DNA of 64,000 nt from Salinimicrobium sp050750585 (lineage in GTDB: Bacteria > Bacteroidota > Bacteroidia > Flavobacteriales > Flavobacteriaceae), in the NCBI RefSeq assembly GCF_050750585.1, contig NZ_JBOJLM010000006.1, forward strand, positions 62,001 to 126,000, in the 5' to 3' direction. Of this stretch, positions 61,245-64,000 are shown piece after piece. The first letter of the stretch is position 1. Every line of letters starts with the position of its first letter. A model generated the notes under the pieces. The model was not told the DNA's origin, did no database searches, and was given only the letters and a program-made list of their open reading frames with translations. The translations under genes were made by a program, and so were the position numbers.

Positions 61245-62720
61245 TTATTCAAAAAGTGAAAGTGTGCCGTGGGTAGCCATGATCCTCGCATTTTTTCTGG
61301 TTCTTACTTCCGGTTTAAATTCTGAAGGTTCTTCAGAAGTCTTAAAAAATACCACGTTGGGCTTTCCCTGCTTCCGCATGTAGTTACTCAGGATCTTGTT
61401 AGTGTGATACGTAGCCGGTTGTGGTTTCAAAAAAGGCTCAAGATCATCGGGCCCACTTATCGCCGTGTCAGCATCTATAAAGCCGTATCCCGAATATTTC
61501 CCAGCCTTTACCAAAATAAAGGCCTCCTCTTCATAGTGTCTTCCTTTCTCCCTTATTACAAATGTGGAAGATTCTTCTGTAAGGGAACCAATAGCTGCCG
61601 TTACCTTATTATTGTACGATTCGATCTGCTCTTCCCCGGTGCATATCCCTTCACAGCTCACAATTTCATAGTGGCTACACTGCTCCACATTAGCCTGAAG
61701 GCTGCAGTACTTTGGGCAGAGTTTAAACTCGCGGCATAAATATTCCAGTTTTTCCTGCGCCAGGCTGCGGCTATAAAAAGTACCTATTGATTCTCTACGC
61801 TTGCTCGTCTTTTCTATAGCCAGCTGCAAAATACCGCGTTGGTTAGTATAGCTTACGATTTGAAATACCGGCCCCGGCCTTTTTTGCGCCCGGTTGAATT
61901 TGGGATAATACTTTCTAATGCATTCTGCTTCCAACAGCAAAGCCATCAGCTCATTTCCGGTGGTTTCGTAATCTATAGAATAAGTTTCCTGCCCCAGTTC
62001 ATATTCCTTGCTCATACGATCGTAGAAATGGGAGATCACCCTTTTCTTAATGTCAATGGCTTTCCCGGCATATATCACTTTTTGCTGCCTGTCTTTAAAT
62101 AAATAGATCCCCGGACTTTCGGGCAGGCTGTGAATTTCTTCGGCATCAAGGTGTGGCGGTAAAGTGGCCTGTCGCGAACGTACATGCAAAAAAGAATTGA
62201 TCACCTTATAATCATCATCTAACGACAGCAGGCGTTGAAAAAGAATCACTGTGGCATCGGTATCCCCTTCGGCCCTGTGGCGGTTAGAAATAGGAATATT
62301 AATAGAATCACACAACCTCCCCAGGCTGTAAGAAAATAAACCCGGCATAAGTTTGCGTGCAAGGCGAACAGTACAGAGCTTTCTACGGGTGTAATCAAAT
62401 CCCAGCTCCTTAAATTCATTCCGAAGCACATTATAATCGAAGTTCACATTGTGCGCTACAAAAATGGCATCGCGGGTAATCTCTTCAATCTTTTTAGCTA
62501 CTTCATGAAATTTTGGAGCATCGGCAACCATAGCATTGTCTATTCCGGTTAAACCGGTGATGTGCCGCGGAATGTCTTTTTCGGGATTGATAAGGCTGGT
62601 AAACTTGTCGAGAATTTTAGAACCGCGAAGCAGCACCACACAAATTTCAGTAAGGCGGTTTCCATTAATCCCGCCTCCGGTTGTTTCGACATCAATAACG
62701 GCAAATAGCTGCTCTTTCAT
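61245..62720 (-). CDS. Exonuclease (DnaQ-type)/GIY-YIG nuclease fusion protein
   Basis: The 491-residue protein joins an N-terminal 3'-5' exonuclease of the DEDDh class (VIDVETTGG with Asp 10/Glu 12, AHNVNFDYNVLRNEF, HRAEGDTDAT) with a C-terminal UvrC-type GIY-YIG endonuclease (PGIYLFKDRQQKVIYAGKA near residue 220) and a Cys-rich UvrC-like tail (CPKYCSLQANVEQC, CEGICTGEE). Similar fusions act in DNA repair alongside or instead of UvrC. I chose ATG 62720 (MKEQLFAVIDVETTGG), the family start, over an upstream in-frame start at 62747. It stands alone. Confidence 0.86.
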   Translation of the reverse strand: MKEQLFAVIDVETTGGGINGNRLTEICVVLLRGSKILDKFTSLINPEKDIPRHITGLTGIDNAMVADAPKFHEVAKKIEEITRDAIFVAHNVNFDYNVLRNEFKELGFDYTRRKLCTVRLARKLMPGLFSYSLGRLCDSINIPISNRHRAEGDTDATVILFQRLLSLDDDYKVINSFLHVRSRQATLPPHLDAEEIHSLPESPGIYLFKDRQQKVIYAGKAIDIKKRVISHFYDRMSKEYELGQETYSIDYETTGNELMALLLEAECIRKYYPKFNRAQKRPGPVFQIVSYTNQRGILQLAIEKTSKRRESIGTFYSRSLAQEKLEYLCREFKLCPKYCSLQANVEQCSHYEIVSCEGICTGEEQIESYNNKVTAAIGSLTEESSTFVIREKGRHYEEEAFILVKAGKYSGYGFIDADTAISGPDDLEPFLKPQPATYHTNKILSNYMRKQGKPNVVFFKTSEEPSEFKPEVRTRKNARIMATHGTLSLFE

Positions 62721-62859
62721 GGGCTTCAAAAAAGGTAAAAGTAGCAATTATTTTTAAAGTTGTAGGAAAAAATCCATAAGAATGGAAAAAATCCCATTGC
62801 ATACACCATTTTCTCTTTCTTCTGAAAAACCTAACCCTTAGCTACATTACTTCTGAAAT

Positions 62860-62888
62860 AAAAAAACCTCCTGAAAAGGGAAGTTTTT
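62860..62888 (-). terminator. Terminator of the DUF4494 gene
   Basis: An imperfect stem of AAAAAACCTCC with GGGAAGTTTTTT, with A/T tracts on both sides, lies 33 bases after the stop at 62921. Confidence 0.6.
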
Positions 62889-62920
62889 TTACCATTTTTG
62901 AAAGCCTGTTATGACTGAAG

Positions 62921-63526
62921 TTAAACCGCTTCTGAAACTTCTTCTGAAACTTCTTCTGAAACTTCTTCTGAAACTTCTTCTGAAACTTCTTCTGAAACTT
63001 CTTCTGAAACTTCTTCTGTAACTTCTTCGGCAACATCGTCTTCCGAAGTATTGGACGTCTCCACAACACCAAATTTTTCTAACTGCTCTTCTTCTCCTGT
63101 AAAATATGGGAAAACATCTAAGATTGGAGATTCGGTAATTGCGGGAATGGTATAATCTCCCATAGTATCGGCCATTGCTGTTGTTGTGTTCTCAAAAGCC
63201 TCTTTGATGTCGTTGGCCTGGACAAGCAGGTAAATATTCGTTTTTCTTTCCTTTCCGCTCTCTTCATCAAGTGCTATCAGGGAAACTTTTGATTTGAACC
63301 ATCTGTCGGAATTTTCAAAAGGATGAACTTCCGAAAAATTCGCCACTTTGATGTTCATGATCCTGAAGTCTTCGTTGGTAAAGGTTTTCATCTCCTCTGT
63401 GATTCGAGATTCGGCCTCTGTATAAGATACCGCATCAAGCAGGTAAGTATCGGTTGTCACCTTCTGCTCTCCCGTCTCATGTGTTTTTCTGTATTTCACC
63501 TTACATTCATACCAAATAACGCTCAT
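62921..63526 (-). CDS. DUF4494 protein with a variable EEVS repeat tail
   Basis: The 201-residue cytoplasmic protein has a DUF4494 domain (about 1-150; begins MSVIWYECKVKYRKT, contains LLDAVSYTEAESRITEEM and NIYLLVQANDIKEAFENT), a Bacteroidota family of unknown function. Its last 35 residues are a tandem EEVS repeat (about seven copies) made of a 12-base DNA unit. The start ATG has a -7-like TATTTTTG (63547-63554) 21 bases upstream on the minus strand. Confidence 0.85.
   Translation of the reverse strand: MSVIWYECKVKYRKTHETGEQKVTTDTYLLDAVSYTEAESRITEEMKTFTNEDFRIMNIKVANFSEVHPFENSDRWFKSKVSLIALDEESGKERKTNIYLLVQANDIKEAFENTTTAMADTMGDYTIPAITESPILDVFPYFTGEEEQLEKFGVVETSNTSEDDVAEEVTEEVSEEVSEEVSEEVSEEVSEEVSEEVSEAV
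62930..63019 (-). repeat. 12-bp tandem repeat encoding EEVS
   Basis: About seven copies of a 12-base unit (TTCTGAAACTTC read on the plus strand) lie in frame in the DUF4494 gene. The unit is a multiple of three, so copy-number change alters protein length without frameshift. Confidence 0.85.
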
Positions 63527-64000
63527 AGTTCATTTTTTTAGGGTGCCAAAAATATCATTTTAGACAGGTGTTCCTAAAAGAATTCAGCAATAGATATTCA
63601 CAAAATGAAAAATTATTTCATTAGCATCTGAACATCAATACAATGAATGTTTTTCCGCATTTTCAGAATTTGTTTTTGAGATTCCAACTTCCGGAGCAAT
63701 CAAATTTAATCCTGATTTTAATTCTCATACTTCCTTCAGGTTAAACCCCTCAAAAATGCCATTTTAGAGTTTTATTCTTCAGCAACAATTTATTTTTTCC
63801 GTAATAATTTTAACTAATTCAAAGAAAATTATCGGCATAACTATTAGTCTTACTAAATTTTTATTAGATATTTGTGACTCATCGTATACAAATTTAAAAT
63901 TAGATTATTGTGTGTGGAATTGTATGTGCTTTCGAATTAAAAGAATCATCTGAATCTTTAAGGCCCCGTCTTTTAAGTATGGCGAAATGCCTGCGTCACC
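63527..64000. other. AT-rich region at the window end
   Basis: This 474-base stretch has no credible gene. It contains the -7-like element of the DUF4494 gene at 63547-63554 and a repeat copy at 63750-63768. Nothing else of note; the neighbouring gene lies beyond the window. Confidence 0.45.
63750..63768. repeat. Repeat copy TCAAAAATGCCATTTTAGA
   Basis: Left arm is the exact recurring word; the right arm has one base missing from its T-run and a changed end. It lies about 224 bases upstream of the DUF4494 gene. Confidence 0.45.

Noticed and set aside
62930..63019. CRISPR-like array
   Set aside because: The unit is 12 bases in direct contact without spacers and in frame within a gene, so it is a tandem coding repeat.
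62842..63072. Minus-strand frame with a KKFQKKF repeat
   Set aside because: It is the shifted reading of the 12-base tandem repeat inside the DUF4494 gene.
63546..63564. CCAAAAATATCATTTTAGA as another copy of the palindromic word
   Set aside because: It differs at the core and its CAAAAATA is better explained as a minus-strand -7 element (TATTTTTG) of the DUF4494 gene.

Overview
The window reads as chromosomal DNA from a marine-type Flavobacteriaceae bacterium (Bacteroidota), close to the Gramella/Salegentibacter kind. Supporting evidence: the promoters use the Bacteroidota pattern TTG-N19-21-TAnnTTTG; there is a bacillithiol gene (bshA), a Bacteroidota-type LptD and TamB, GLPGLI-family proteins, and several short families typical of this group (DUF4159, DUF4494, DCC). 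The genus is inferred, not shown.

Layout. Bases 1-8064 hold a partial gene, a nucleoside phosphorylase, polyphosphate kinase, a binding-protein-like protein, a small outer-membrane barrel, uracil-DNA glycosylase, a MutS2-type ATPase without the Smr domain, and a DCC thiol protein. Bases 8237-14869 are a minus-strand run: a DUF1704 protein with altered metal-site residues, a dicarboxylate symporter, chorismate synthase and a large FAD/Fe-S oxidase. Bases 15002-20088 hold a barrel protein facing a three-gene operon (small conserved protein, GH3-beta-lactamase fusion, bshA), with a shared terminator overlapping the bshA stop. Bases 20269-28397 hold an unknown gene with an apparently leaderless promoter, an Mce-protein/Fe-S electron-transfer operon, and a divergent amidase/LptD pair followed by RidA. 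Bases 28462-40967 are envelope and RNA-modification genes (TamB, TsaD, RsmE, DUF4159, TrmH-type, AI-2E permease, a methyltransferase, a glycosyltransferase, a UbiB kinase).

Two tRNA genes (Ser-GCU, Pro-UGG) at 41278-41477 are followed by an AT-rich accessory stretch with two tandem GLPGLI paralogues, a TonB-receptor-like barrel protein and an acyltransferase broken at a T10 run. Bases 47662-58794 hold catalase HPII, a deacetylase-like protein, a small acyl-carrier-like protein, phospholipase A, a TetR regulator and a complete tripartite RND efflux operon whose promoter carries a clear inverted-repeat operator. The window ends with a cellulose-synthase-type glycosyltransferase, an exonuclease/GIY-YIG fusion and a DUF4494 protein with a 12-bp tandem repeat.

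The most unusual signal is not a gene. The word TCAAAAATGGCA, often completed to the palindrome TCAAAAATGNCATTTTTGA, recurs across the window. It forms the tip of two rho-independent terminators, sits alone in several intergenic gaps, and occurs as single copies in coding sequence. That distribution resembles DNA-uptake signals of other phyla, but other explanations (protein site, promoter-like element, dispersed repeat) remain open.
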